Source: Caenorhabditis remanei (lineage: Eukaryota; Nematoda; Chromadorea; Rhabditida; Rhabditidae). Taken from it: a stretch of DNA of 64,000 bases. The translations under genes were made by a program, and so were the position numbers. Below are positions 21,843 through 34,392 of the stretch, piece by piece; the stretch's first letter is position 1; every line of letters begins with the position of its first letter. The notes below the pieces were generated by a model that saw only the letters and a program-made list of their open reading frames with translations, ran no database searches and was not told the origin of the DNA. The stretch lies in the NCBI RefSeq assembly GCF_010183535.1, contig NC_071332.1, positions 9,610,001 to 9,674,000 of the forward strand. The letters run 5' to 3'.

Positions 21843-24800
21843 ATTGCAGAAAGAGAATGATTTAGATGTGATGCGAGAAGAATGATGGTTTGGGAAGACG
21901 GGAATGGCGCGTTTTAAGTTCGCTGCGAAACATTGGAGGAGGGGGGAAATTCTAGAGATAAGAGAGATTCCTGACGAGAAGACGAATAGGGTCGAGAGGT
22001 GAAAAAACTAGGCATGGCTGGCTTTTTCAACTGATAAAAGACGAAGCCGGCAGCTGATAACAGAACGCTTTTGCTCCATTTTGCACGAGAAATCCACACA
22101 AACAAGGACTCTTGCGTGAAACATTTTTTCGAAACTATGAGAATTATGGAGGAGAGCTGAGAAGCCTGACAGATATATGTGTAATACTTAAGATGACGAA
22201 CAACTCTGAATGAATAATCGACGAATATGAAGGCGACTGTAAGGGGCGACAAGTTGTGACGCATCGACCCGGAGGGGTGAGTGAGAGCACATTGTATTAC
22301 TATAGTTGTGTACAAGAGTAGAAGAATTGGTAAAGAAAAAACGGAGAAAAACGAGGTGGGTCCACTCTCTTCTCTTCGACCTCCCCTCCTCATTCATATT
22401 CCACAAGACATATTGGGGAGTGCATTTCATTTGCATTGGATCTGCATCTCAATCAAGGAATTGAAATGAAAGGAGGCGAGTTAAAATTGGTAGCGGAATT
22501 TTGTCCAAAAAATGCTAAATCGACCACGCGTTTAAATGAGAGTATCTTCGAAATATATGTTCAGGATCAGCTACGAGGGCTTGTGAGCCAACCCCGCTTC
22601 CTATTTACCACGTCTTCAATCCCAAACCCAAGATGTAATCGTACTTCCTTGTTATTATCAGAACTCCTCTATTTTCTAGACATATTTCAACGTTCCTTCT
22701 ACGTTTGAAAGGTCACAAACCCGCCCATTTTCTTCTTAGAAAGACTGATAAGAGGTACGAAGACCAAAGTAGAATTGTGTGATTGTGATTCCATGGGTAA
22801 AAAAGTGAAAGTATCTCGGCGAGTCATGAGAGTAAGGCGCGAGAGAAACCCCTCCGATCCGATAAGGCCATCGAGGTTGGCTGGCCGTGCCGACAAATAT
22901 TTATTGGTGCATAGTTCACAAGAGTTGATACTGATAAAAAGTTATGATTGGAGGGGAAAATGAAGAAAGGCTTAAACTGATGGAAATATGGAAAGAGACT
23001 TTGGTGTCCAAACAGGCCACAATAGATGGGAACGAAATATGATGGAGATGAAAAGAAAAAAGGAGGAAGGGGAGGAAGATATGCAAATTCGGTATGCTCA
23101 CACAATAGATATGCTAAATAATAGAGAATACGTTGTCTTTTTTGGTTGCTCAATGTGTGGGTAGTGTTTATCAATAGTGATGATTCAGCAGAAATTGTGT
23201 TTCCTCAAGAATTCGAATCGAATGATACTTTGACCAAAACTAGAGGAGATACCCTCCGACCAGACACATCAAAAACTGTTTCTGCGAAGGGGAAAACAAA
23301 AAAAAGAGATTGAAATGGTGACCTAGTATTCAGTATCCAACGAGAAGGACTACTACAGAAATTGACTGAAGGTCTTCTTCTTCTTCTTCTTTTCCCTCGT
23401 AGAGGAAAAGAACGGCCCGAGGAAAAATGGATGATGGAATGGAATAGAAAGGAAGCGCAGACGCGTAGAGGTCAGTCTGTCGGGAGCGGAAGGATCGCGC
23501 ACGCGGAAAAATGGAAGACGAGGATTGACCTTGGTGGTATGGCCAAGTGGAAGAAAAAAGGCAAAAACGGGTGGAGGTTCGACACCCTCCAACCCAGATA
23601 AGTAGGTAGCAAATAGAACTGGATAAGTTTAAACTTCGACTTTTTACAAACACCGAAAATATATAATAGAAACTTTTTCTCTATCTCTAATGACTTGTTT
23701 TAGTTTTCTTCTCCCCTTCCCCTAGTCAGCTAATATTGACACGTGGAAATGAAAACTGAGAGATGAGAGAGCAATAGAGACGCAGAAACTAGGTAAGTTA
23801 TTCTTGGCGCCTGTGAAAGTTTATTAGAGTTTTGTGAGTTTGCGATTGAGGAGCTCCGCAATGTATGCATTGGGAGCATGTGTAAGAGTGGTTCATTTCT
23901 CAAACTCTTGAACCTGAGAAGAAGGAAAAGCATGATCTGGATTCGAAGTAAAAATGTATGTACAGGAACATATGTTCAAGAAAAAGTGATCTACAGGTTT
24001 AGTTTTCTGAAGGAGAATTCTCGATTCAATCGGATGAATAAGGAAAGATGGAAGAGTGGAAAACAACTTTTTAGAAAACGAAAAGAAAATCATGAAAAAG
24101 GAAACAGATTCCCGAAAATAGGAGATTCCGAAAGAGTTGAAATCGAAAACGGAGATAACCCATGATTCGTTCAAAGGGAGTCGATCTTCAAAGATATAAA
24201 CAGTTCAGATTAGGAAAAGGTGGATTACGGTAGGGATTTTGGGTATAGAGTACTCCGACATCAAAAAATACTTGAAGTTTAAAAAATTCAGGATTTCAAA
24301 CCACTTAATGAGTTTTGAGATCCAAATTCAATGAACCAAATCGAGAGGAGCGAAGACTCAAATAAATCGAGACCCGTGGCAAAAAATTCGAGAGAGGTCG
24401 ATAGGAGGCGCGCGGGCGGTACACAAACAAGAAACTGGTAACTGGTTACCAAGGTAGACCTGAAGGAGAGAGTTGAAAGAGTAAAGAGAAAAAATAGAGA
24501 GGAAGAACAAGAGCTCCGCCGAGTTTACTTGTCTATAAATTGCCACAACGGAGAATATTTTTAGATGTGAAACAAATAAAAAACCGTGAGACTAGATCTG
24601 CAAGTTTATTGGAGCAAAATGTTCAACCCAACTAGATAGATGCAAAGTGCAGAGACACATAACCTCGTTTTCTTTCTCACCCCTAGCAGAGGCGGTCCGA
24701 TTGCGCAACCTTGCCGGGTAAAACCGGTTGATCGAAATTGTGAACGGGCGAAGAGAAGGAGATGAAGAAATGAAGAAGTAGATGGAAACGAGGAAGAAGA

Positions 24801-27800
24801 GAAAAGATGTCGTCGAAGTGAGAGAGTATATGAGATGAAGAGAAAAAGAGAAAGAAGATATCGAGTAATTGAATCTGACCTTTTGGAATACTGTAGTGAA
24901 ATAGTATGAAGAGTAAGGGCAATAGTTTTGAAAAAAAGAGGATGGAAAATAGGTTATGAGAGATATGAAATAATGGTTCGGACAGTGGTTCAGAGAGTAC
25001 GGTAGGTGTCTTAGGGTAGTGAATATAGGAAGAAGATATATTTTGAAATGATCAGAAGGTAGGTATCTGTTGGTTTGATATTATGGATACTGTAGATACT
25101 CAAGAATATATTAATTTAAGTGGAAGTCTAGAATATCTGTCAAGTAAGTAGAAAAGCTCTTCAGTCACTTATTAGACTCATGCTCAAATTGGAAGCTTAA
25201 CTATACAATTGAAAACTTGAAAACTAATGAAATGAAGGTTGATCTGACTTCTTTGAAAATAAAAAGATGAACGACCATGTCGAGAAAGGAAATAAAAAAG
25301 TGGAATTCCAGAAAAAGGAAGGATTTAAAAAAGTGTAAATTCAAACACCTTGATGATCAACATCATAAAGTATGTTGTCCTTCTTCTTTCAAAGAACGAC
25401 TCTTCACTAAAAACGCTTAAAAAGGGAAGAGACATAGAATGAGAGAGAATACAAGCTTCAGATATTCTTCTATATGAAATCCAGTCATTTCTTTTCTTCT
25501 TCCTCTGCTTCCACTTCTCTCTTTTCTCTTTTCATTTTGCAAATCGTAGAGTAGCTGGCTAGCTGTCCAGTCAGATCACTTTGTCTCCACTGATCTTCAC
25601 ACTCTTTCCACCTCTTTCCAATCCTCATTTCTCCCTCTTCTTTTCCGCGCACACCAGAAGTTGCCATCGTGAGGACAGTCCGGTCGTCGTCATCGAGTGA
25701 GAAGGCGTGGAGAAGAAGAAGGGGGGAGATACCAGTCAAACGAGTTGGCACGATTCCAGGCGCAATCTTCTTCACTTCCACCTCTTCCTCTAGTCAAAAA
25801 GGACAGGAATACATACACATATACAGAGAAACACACTTACACCTGGACCCAAAAGCGTCCAGTTTTGGTGTAGTGGTTTGATGGTGAAAGAAAACGAAAA
25901 AAGGGAGAGGGGTGGCAAAAAATGAAAAAAGAAGGCGAACTTCCAGTTTTACACACTCAATTACCCAAGTTTTCGTTATAAATTTTGTCATCCATCCCAG
26001 TTACATTGTTTTTTTTTCAGTCTAATGTTATTTAATTTCACTTGTTGTCATGTAATATCATTCTACGTTTACACACTCGCACTTTGTACTTCACCCTTCT
26101 TATCACTTTCTATCATTATCAGTTTTCAAATGATCATGGGACTTGGTTCATAATACTCGACACTTTTTTGGAGCACATCTTATCATATACTTTTGAAAAA
26201 ATGTGTGGCTGGCAAGGACAAATTGGCGGAGGAAGGATAGGAGGGAAACGTTCTGTACTAGAAGTATCAAGTTGAAGCGACCTTGATAGAGAGGTTAAAA
26301 TGGGAGGGACGAACTAGAAAATGGTGGTAATGCACCCCAACAAAGGATTTTATTCGAACGGGAAACATAAAGTTTGAATTCGGAATTTGAATATTCTGAG
26401 ACATCAACTACGAGACGGACGTTTTGCAAATGAATTAGGAGTTCGGTGAAAAATAGATTCCTCAAAGTCATGGTTTAGGTTCATCTGAGCTTCAACTACA
26501 GTATAACCAGAATTAGTCTCGTTTTCAAGCTTCCAACTTTCAGGCTGATATAAGTTTTCTTCAAAGAGCACATCACTGTGAGAATCCTACTGTGTGCCAG
26601 AAGCCCACGACACCTACTCTCCTATCTCTCCTATCTCTCCCTTGAAGCGCTTTCTCAAAAATATTTTGAAAAGATGAAACACTTGCAAAAAGTTACTGAT
26701 GATGTTTTACTTTTCTGTGTTTGTTTCTGTGTGATCAAACTGGTTATGGAATTTAAAATATACTCTCTCCCTTATTGCCAACTACTGTCTTAAGACTTGC
26801 TGTTGTAATGTCTCCAATTCTCGCATACTCTCGAGAAAAAGAATAAAAAGAAAAGAGAAAAAGATAGAAAATGACAGTATCATTTTCGGTGATAATAGCC
26901 CGAATTCGAAAGACAGTTTTCAAGTTCAATACGTACCTAGGTACACAACAATGCAGCATTAAAACTGGAACAGGTTATCAATTTATATCAACCAACTAGC
27001 GACAGAAACTTCTTGGTTTCCTCTCTTTTTTCAAAGTCTGTGTCTCAATGAGACGGTAATCAAAAACCTTCTTCCGATCTACTACAATAGGCAAAGGACA
27101 ATGGCATAAGCGTAAAGTGAATCGAAACCGGACACAACATGACGACGTTGGCGTAGGTGGTGGTGGTGGAAGCTTCTTCTCCAGATGGTCTAAATGGCAG
27201 AAACCGGACCGATTGAATTGGCATCAATGACTGACACAGAAGGAGAAAAGAGAGGAGACGAGGGGCTAATGATGAGCCTACTGGTCCTCTAAAAGTGGTA
27301 AAAAAGACCTTGAAATCGAAAAGAGAAAATGACAAGGACACCTGCCCTCTCAGTCTTTTCCTTTAAAAAAAACTATTGCGCTTTTTTTGACTGGTTTGTT
27401 ACTAATTATTAGGCGGTGGATGAGCCGGAAAATGGAATCGGCACGGGACGAAAGATGTGATGGCATTGAAGAGAAGTTCAACAAAAAAACAGAAGGACAT
27501 ATTACTGAATGAATACATCGAAAAAACGAATAGGCAAGGACATTGAACACAAAAATTACACCCGTTCTTTGGAGAATACATAGATTTTCATAAACATTGT
27601 ATTCCAGTTGTTTTGCTAGGAGCAAATTGGAACGATATATAGGAAAACACGTGAAAATGTAGGTGTTATAGATGAGTACGGTAGGAATGAGTGTTTCAAT
27701 ACAAGAGAGCGATACGAAATGAATGAAACATGTGGACGCAGTTGCCGAATATCAAAACTTTTTCTGCTAACCATCTATTTTAAAAGACACGACCTCATAA

Positions 27801-29029
27801 ATCTCACTTTTTTTGTTGCTCTGAACGAAAAGAAAAGACAAGAAGAGATAAGTCAGGTTTCAATTGGATGAGAGCATCGAAGAGTTTAAGATTAATGAGG
27901 TCCCGTCTCGATCAACACCTGTTCGACGATTGACACTTTGAACTTCGTATCCCGAAGTTTCGTTTCTTTTGATATTCGAATGATTTGTAATGTTGAGAGC
28001 TCTAGGTTGGATGGAAAATACCGGGTGTGATTATGAAGTTAATATAGACTCAGTTTTGATTTGGAATGCATAAAAAATGTTTTTCGAAATTATTTTTAGA
28101 TTTTATGTAGCATTTTAAAGAGCTGTGTGGGTTGCACAGCTAAAAAATTCCTAGATAAGGCTGACATAACCAAACGTGATTTCCTACTGGTAATGGGACA
28201 TCCTTATTTTCCTGTTGGAAGACATAATTTTATGATTTCACGATGGAGTCTTTACTTTATGAAAGATAATTGGTATTCAACTTCTGAAATGCAAACAAGA
28301 CTACTGAAAACATCAAAACTGCCTATTGAGATAGCACACAGAATCAGACACAAAAGTAAACTATATTTCTTCTGACAGAAAAGATCCTCTAATCGAAGAG
28401 CGCTCGAAATGTGCTTCTATTAAAAAAACAACTATACAACTGATTCAGAATTATGAGGGTTCACACGTAGATGAATAAGTTGCTGAGAACTTTGAGGTCT
28501 TGCAGATCTAGCTTGAATTCCAAATGAACACATCTCCCAGTCAAAATGCAAATACGCCACCAGCAGAATGGATCCGATTTCATTGTCTTGTCTCTTGTCT
28601 CGATAATAAAGGTTCTAGGGATCAAAAAATCTGCGATGACAAAAAAGAATCAGAGGACAGTTGTATTTTGCTGAAAATGAGAAACTTGCAACTATAGACT
28701 CTCTCGAAAGAGAGACATTTTCAGTAATCGGATCGGACCGGTTTGACCCCGGGTGGTGGCATTTTGAATTCAAATTTAAAAAATAAATCACTCGCTTTAT
28801 GAATTTCAACGAGCAACATCGTTTTTGAAAGGGAGGTCACTTCTCTCAATCGGAGAAGACAAAAATAAATAGTTTTTTTGAAACCCTGGTAAAGGCACAT
28901 GGTGAAAGGGCGTCGTAAGGAAAACACATAGTAGTAAATTGGGGAATTCAGGTTCTTGATTCAGAATTCAGGTTTTCAGGTTGTGCGTCCACCTCCCCCT
29001 TCCCAGAAGAATGTAATTACTGCCCTTAC
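21843..29029. other. Long gene-poor, purine/pyrimidine-rich spacer
   Basis: About 7 kb upstream of the IRF2BP-like gene with no domain-bearing exon. It has GA/CT-rich stretches (for example 23370-23460, 24740-24860, 25480-25640) and short simple repeats such as (TTC)n at about 23375-23392 and a duplicated CTCCTATCT block near 26620. The many open frames are low-complexity shadows. It probably holds enhancers and noncoding 5' exons of the flanking genes. Confidence 0.45.
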
Positions 29030-29179
29030 CGGTGGTGTGATCCAACGAAACAGGCTCATTCCTTGATAACCTGAACAAGAGGACGCCGTCTTCGATGTCA
29101 TCGGGATGATGTTGCCACGTTGTCGTCGTCGTCGACCCCAATCGTCAGTCGGCATCAGGGTTGAGGTTGATTCGGCCAT
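29030..29179 (-). CDS. Orphan candidate first coding exon
   Basis: On the minus strand an ATG at 29179 opens exactly 50 codons (MAESTSTLMPTDDWGRRRRQ..., ending WITPP) and then meets a strong donor GTAAGG at 29029-29024. Its base composition is more coding-like than the surroundings. I could not find a phase-0 acceptor exon with a recognisable product. It might be a distal alternative first exon for the IRF2BP-like gene 7 kb away or for an unseen gene. The evidence is limited to start, open frame and donor. Confidence 0.3.
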
Positions 29180-30074
29180 ATCGACGATGATGTTGAGAAA
29201 CTGGTTCTCGAGGACAGATCAGTCCCTACTCCTCTATTTCTAACTTCACCTCTCGCCCTCCGGTAGTATTTTGCCCACAAAAAAGTTGCGAAACTAATTA
29301 ATACTGTGTATGTCAGAGGTACGTGCCCTCCACACATCCACACGGCACACTCGAGGTCAAAACCGACGGAACTGAATGTTTGAAACCGGTTGGTGAAGGC
29401 ACGGCAACGCTGATTTTCGATCTGGGGTGTTGCGGTTATCTAGCGAGCGAGAGTGATTTTGGAATGTTACTTTTTTGAAAAATCTGTAATGACACATGTG
29501 AGAACGATCGAAGTCAATTTGGGGTCTATGATGTTGCGGTGGCTACGGTTGTTACAAGTTTTCAGAATAGGATGAGGGAACAGAACGATAAGAAGCTAAT
29601 GGCATCTTTAGGCTTCTGCTAGAACCCTCAAGTCACATCGAACCGATCTACTTTAAGCTATGTCGTTTACTATTTTTGAACCTTCGATAAAAAATCATGC
29701 CTCCTCATTCAGTATCACCTGATTCTAAACATAGGTGGTTTGAACCAACTACATGACTTTATTTTTATATTCAGAAACTCAAAATCAACCAAATCCCAAC
29801 TACCAGTAAACGTCAACTCCATTTCACTCTCGCAACCCTGGTTTATGAAATCATAATTCAACTCTACTTGTCCTACTTTTTCCAATTTGTTTCTTTCAAA
29901 CTATCAGAAGACCATCTACCTCCGAGGTTCCCGTACTATTTTCTAATGTTATCAGTGCTCATTGTCTCCATCTTTCCCAGCGCCAACGATGACAAAGATA
30001 AGAGAATTTGCGTTTCTGCCCGCATCGACTTTCCTTGTATTTTTCTCTTTCTCCCTACCAGTGGCTGGTGAAAA
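29180..30074. other. Upstream region of cpz-2
   Basis: About 900 bp of noncoding sequence before the cathepsin start. A 67-codon frame at 29868-30071 is not supported. No RNA gene recognised. Confidence 0.4.
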
Positions 30075-31754
30075 ATGAATTTAAAATTGCTCGGGCTTCT
30101 TCTTGTTATTGGATTATGTCAGGTATGCAACTAATGTTGATTTTAATGAAAATGAATCATTTAGGCGAATGTTTTCAACATTCCACGTATCGCTCTCCGT
30201 CTCACCAGACAATTCACTGGAATGGAGAAGCTTCCAGCACCAGAAGAACTCGGAGGGGAAGATTATGAGATGACGATCGAGGTGAACAAAATGGTTGAAG
30301 ACATCGTTGATTCCGTAGAAGATGAGGAGCAAACAGAAAAGTCGGAGGATGTTGTCTTGCCAGTGAGTTATCAGGAATATCATTGTAATCGAATGGACTC
30401 ATTTTCAGAACATGAAATTGGAATCGCCATTTGAGATGGACAAAAAACCAGTTGTCAATTATCCAAAGATGCTGAAAAAAGATTTTAACATTCCAAGAAA
30501 AGAGATCGTCTATCCAGAAGACTTCAATGAGAATGTTATTGAGATTATGGATTCCAGCAATGAAAGAGACATTGATTTGGAGCCAGTTCTCAAGGCAAAG
30601 GTTGAAAAGGGATATTATGAGGTGGGAGAGATACGCGTTGAAACTTTTGAATGTTGTAAAATCTTTCAGAGCCTTGATTCTGATGACAAAATCGAGGATC
30701 TTATGGACGAGGGATCATGGACAGACCTCTCCTATTCAGATGAAGAATCGTCAGATGAAGAATTCTCAGAGGAGTACTTTGAGGATAACGACGAAGAATG
30801 GGAGGAGGCTCGTCCATTTCTCAAGTGTGGATGTTTGAAGAAATCTGGAAAGGTTTTTGAATCGAAGACTGCTTCAAGAGAGTGGGAATCTGAAAACTTC
30901 CTAGCCAACGACCTTCCATCGAGCTGGGATTGGAGAAACGTTAGTGGAGTCAACTACTGCTCTCCAACCAGAAACCAACATATTCCAGTGTATTGTGGAT
31001 CCTGCTGGGTGTTCGGAACAACTGGTTAGTTTCTGAAAACCGTACAAACTTGTCTATTAATAGTAATTCAGGAGCACTCAACGATCGTTTCAATGTTGCT
31101 CGTCAGGGAAGATGGCCAATGACTCAACTCTCTCCACAAGAAATTATTGACTGTAATGGAAAGGGTAACTGTCAAGGAGGAGAGATCGGAGATGTTTTGG
31201 AGCACGCCAAGATTCAAGGGCTTGTCGAAGAGGGATGCAATGTATACAGAGCTACAAATGGAGGTCAGAATTCAGAAAACAGCTAACGTCATCGTTAATT
31301 TACCATCGTCTTTTCAGAATGCAACCCATACCATCGTTGTGGATCCTGCTGGCCAAATGAGTGCTTCTCTCTCACCAACTACACTCGTTATTACGTCAAG
31401 GATTACGGACAAGTCAAGGGACGTGAAAACATTATGGCTGAAATCAAGAAGGGAGGACCGATTGCCTGCGCCATTGGAGCCACTAAAAAATTCGAGTATG
31501 AATACGTCAAAGGTGTTTACTCCGAGAAAAGTGATCTTGATTCAAACCATATTATCTCTTTGACCGGATGGGGAGTTGATGAGAATGGTGTTGAATATTG
31601 GATTGCCAGAAACAGTTGGGGAGAGGCGTGGGGAGAGCTCGGATGGTTCCGTGTTGTCACTTCGAAATTCCAAAATGGAGAAGGAGATCACTACAATATG
31701 GGAATCGAGCGTGACTGTTACTTTGCTGATGTTGATGTTTCCAACTTGAACTAA
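30075..31754 (+). CDS. cpz-2: Cathepsin Z-like cysteine peptidase with long acidic pro-region
   Basis: Exons 30075-30122, 30165-30362, 30409-31024, 31072-31263 and 31318-31754 splice in phase. Residues 1-16 are a signal peptide ([15 protein letters not shown]). A very acidic pro-region of roughly 250 residues follows, unlike the ~38-residue propeptide of mammalian cathepsin Z. The mature C1A peptidase begins [20 protein letters not shown] and carries the cathepsin Z mini-loop [11 protein letters not shown] with the catalytic Cys. The catalytic His is in [11 protein letters not shown] and the Asn in [14 protein letters not shown]. The length (about 480-496 aa), long pro-region and gcy-34/somi-1 neighbours fit C. 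elegans cpz-2. In exon 3 a 48-bp in-frame segment (GTGGGAGAG...TTTCAG, about 30631-30678) may be an intron, so length is uncertain by 16 residues. Role: lysosomal/secretory carboxypeptidase. Confidence 0.88.
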
Positions 31755-31781
31755 ATGTCAGAATTTCGAATTCAAATATAT

Positions 31782-31787
31782 TTTATT
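31782..31787 (-). terminator. Polyadenylation hexamer of gcy-34
   Basis: AATAAA on the minus strand lies about 42 bp past the gcy-34 stop, inside the 74-bp gap to the convergent cpz-2 stop. The two 3' UTRs therefore must overlap. Confidence 0.5.
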
Positions 31788-31828
31788 GGCTTGATTGATA
31801 AAACTTTTTTGTTAACTGAATTAGATTT

Positions 31829-34392
31829 TCATGCAATTGTACACGCTGCAGAATTATTTTGATTAGCTTTTGTGGTGTTATCATTCCTGGCCGCTTGAGC
31901 ACTTTCAATCGATGTCTCGAGCTCTTCATATCCTTCAATACTGTTGACGTTCACGTCTGAAAGTTAGACAATTACTTTATAATAATTAGTGAAGCCTTAA
32001 AAACCTCTTTCGTGATCCGTGATTTCCCAAATGCTCTTTTTCAAACTTCTTGTTAAAAAATATGTTTCCACATCTCCTCTTCCTTTTACTGTAATTCTTC
32101 CTCTTGGAGCGAATTCAAATCTTCCAGTTTCCATTGCCTGCATGTAGGTCCATTTGCTACACTGTATCTTTCCTGCCAATCCGAGTGATTCCATTTGAGA
32201 AGCCAATGTAACTGTCTCGCCAAAAAGACAATAACGGGGCATTTTGGTTCCAACAACACCTGCTATAATTGTTCCAGAATGTAGACCAATTCGTAGTAAG
32301 AATGGAGTATTGTTGACTGGATCCATCACTGATCGAGCTTCCCACATCATTCCCAGAGCTACGTGACACATTGTTTCAGCATGCTCATTCGTATAGTCAG
32401 GGATCCCAGACACTGTCATATAGCTGTCTGAAACCGTTTCCACTTTGTAAACACCGCGAAGAACAACAATGCGATCCAGTTTGAAGAAGACTTCATTCAA
32501 GAGCTTCACAATATTCTTTGGTTGGCAAACTGGTATGATTTGTTGGAAAGCAGGAAGATCACAAAACATGACCGTTGCCTCATATTCACAAGGTTCAATA
32601 TGTTCTCCACTGAGCAATTGTTTAGCAATCTTTCTTGGAAGCATATCTTTGAGAATTGAGTCAGTTTTTTTACGCTCCACCTCCAATTCGCGAGTCATTG
32701 TCTCCAATTGTTCATTGTTTGCTTCCAATTGTAGACTGAAAGCAAATAAATTAGCAGATATTACCTCATTTCCAACCTACTTCACTTCCACATCTGTAAG
32801 TCTTTGCTGATTCAGAAGAATAAGATCACGGGTTGCATCATGAAGCGGCATAGCGGTAAGACGCATTCCAAACTGCATTAATTCATTAATGGAAGTAACA
32901 TAAGGAGAACAAAGGTAGATGATATGTTTCTTAGTGGACAACATCATCATTTGACCTTTGAGTTTCAAATGGCAACCCTGAGTCAGTTCATTTGATGTAT
33001 TTTCAGCTTCCATAGCATCTCTGTAATGTGAAAGAGTTCTCTAATTGAATGAATCATTGGTCATCTGCTCACGCTTCCTGCTCTTGTTCCTCTTTTGTCA
33101 ATGCATCCATGTGTTTCTTCTTCAAGGGAGAAGTCTTCACTTGGAGAACGAATACCGCATTGATGAAATTACAGATGTTCTCAAAATCCAAAGGTATTTG
33201 AGGCCGATTGATCTCAAAAATTCTTAAAATGGGAGTTCCCGGTTTCAAAAGTTCATTCGGAATATGATTGCTGAAAATAACATTTTACTTTTATAAGATT
33301 TCCTTTTTACCAGTTCTTACTATAGTTCATCTCCACATTGAACAAGTTTGCATGATTCATCTAACACGAAATGATACGGGAGTGCTTTCGAAAAGTCTTG
33401 AAGTGACATTCTGAGATTATCATCTACGATTTCGCCGAAGTCTGGAGCGGCCGATGTCATAAGACTGACGGTAGAAGCCTCTGAGTCACGCCGATTCTCC
33501 CCAACATTCTAAAATCTTGGAATCTGAGTTCTTTTAAAAATATCTGAAATATTCACCTTGATCAGAAAGATCACATGTTCCTCTACTCGTTCTCCATTGT
33601 TCATATGAACACTTCTCTGAGTTCTTCCTTGAACTGACAAGGTTATATCTAAATTGAACACGAGTTTAGCCACTTCTTTAACTACTCCTTTCACAATATG
33701 ATACAATCCCGGACGTCCAGTGAAGTAATGAAGCATCAGTGTTCCATCTGGATTCTCTTCACAACGAAATGACGGACCACGAAGGTTTGCTTTGTAGACG
33801 ACATGATCAATAAAATAATGAAGACTGTCCAGATTATCCAAGAATCCTTTCAAGTTTGGGCTCATACTACGAACAAGTTCATCCCATCCGATCTCCATAG
33901 AATAAGTAATCAAGAAACCTCCGTACATTTCCCAGACTTGATCTTTGGTTACTTCTGAATAGTAATAAGGAAATGTCAATCTGTAAATGGGTGTCTAACT
34001 TATAACAATAGAGACACTGTCTACGAGAACGTAGGTGTCTGTGTCCGAATAGTAGTGGTTGACAATGTTCTCTTTTCCATTTTCGAATCCAGATCGTTCC
34101 CTGAATTAAAAACACAATTCAATAAAAACTATGCATGACATTATCAAGTTGGAAGTTCTTTTTTGTAGAATTTTTTTACCTTAACAATCGCTCAAAATAT
34201 TAAGTTTTCAAAGCGAAAGAGTAAGAATAAATTCATATACTTGCTGTTTCGTTAACTCACAGGACTTGTAGCCACGTGTCTTCTCCATACTTCCGAATGA
34301 CAAGTTGTCGAATACTTTCATGAATGAATCCAAACTAAATCTCAACAATAAATCTCAAAATTTCAATAAAATCAAGTTTATAAACTCACCAT
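31829..34392 (-). CDS. gcy-34: Soluble guanylate cyclase, atypical nematode type
   Basis: Nine exons (34390-34392, 34261-34334, 34000-34100, 33557-33954, 33321-33508, 33073-33270, 32781-33020, 32005-32735, 31829-31956) splice in phase to 686 residues. The first coding exon is only the ATG. The H-NOX domain begins [20 protein letters not shown]. The proximal heme His is in [14 protein letters not shown] and the YxSxR heme-propionate motif appears as YFTGR (Ser replaced by Thr). PAS-like and coiled-coil regions follow ([30 protein letters not shown]). The cyclase domain has VMFCDLPAF and [17 protein letters not shown] (both metal Asp and the guanine-binding Glu) and [16 protein letters not shown], where the catalytic Asn and Arg of beta-type cyclases are Thr and Gln. 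In C. elegans such cyclases sense O2 in URX/AQR/PQR neurons. The symbol rests on the neighbourhood with cpz-2 and somi-1. Confidence 0.9.

Noticed and set aside
21914..22393. 159-codon minus-strand frame with hydrophobic start
   Set aside because: No ATG context, domain or splice support, and it lies in a CT-rich spacer.
23540..23610. tRNA-like stretch (TGGCCAAGTGG followed by GGTTCGACACC)
   Set aside because: The spacing between the A-box-like and B-box-like parts is too short and no acceptor stem or anticodon arm can be formed.
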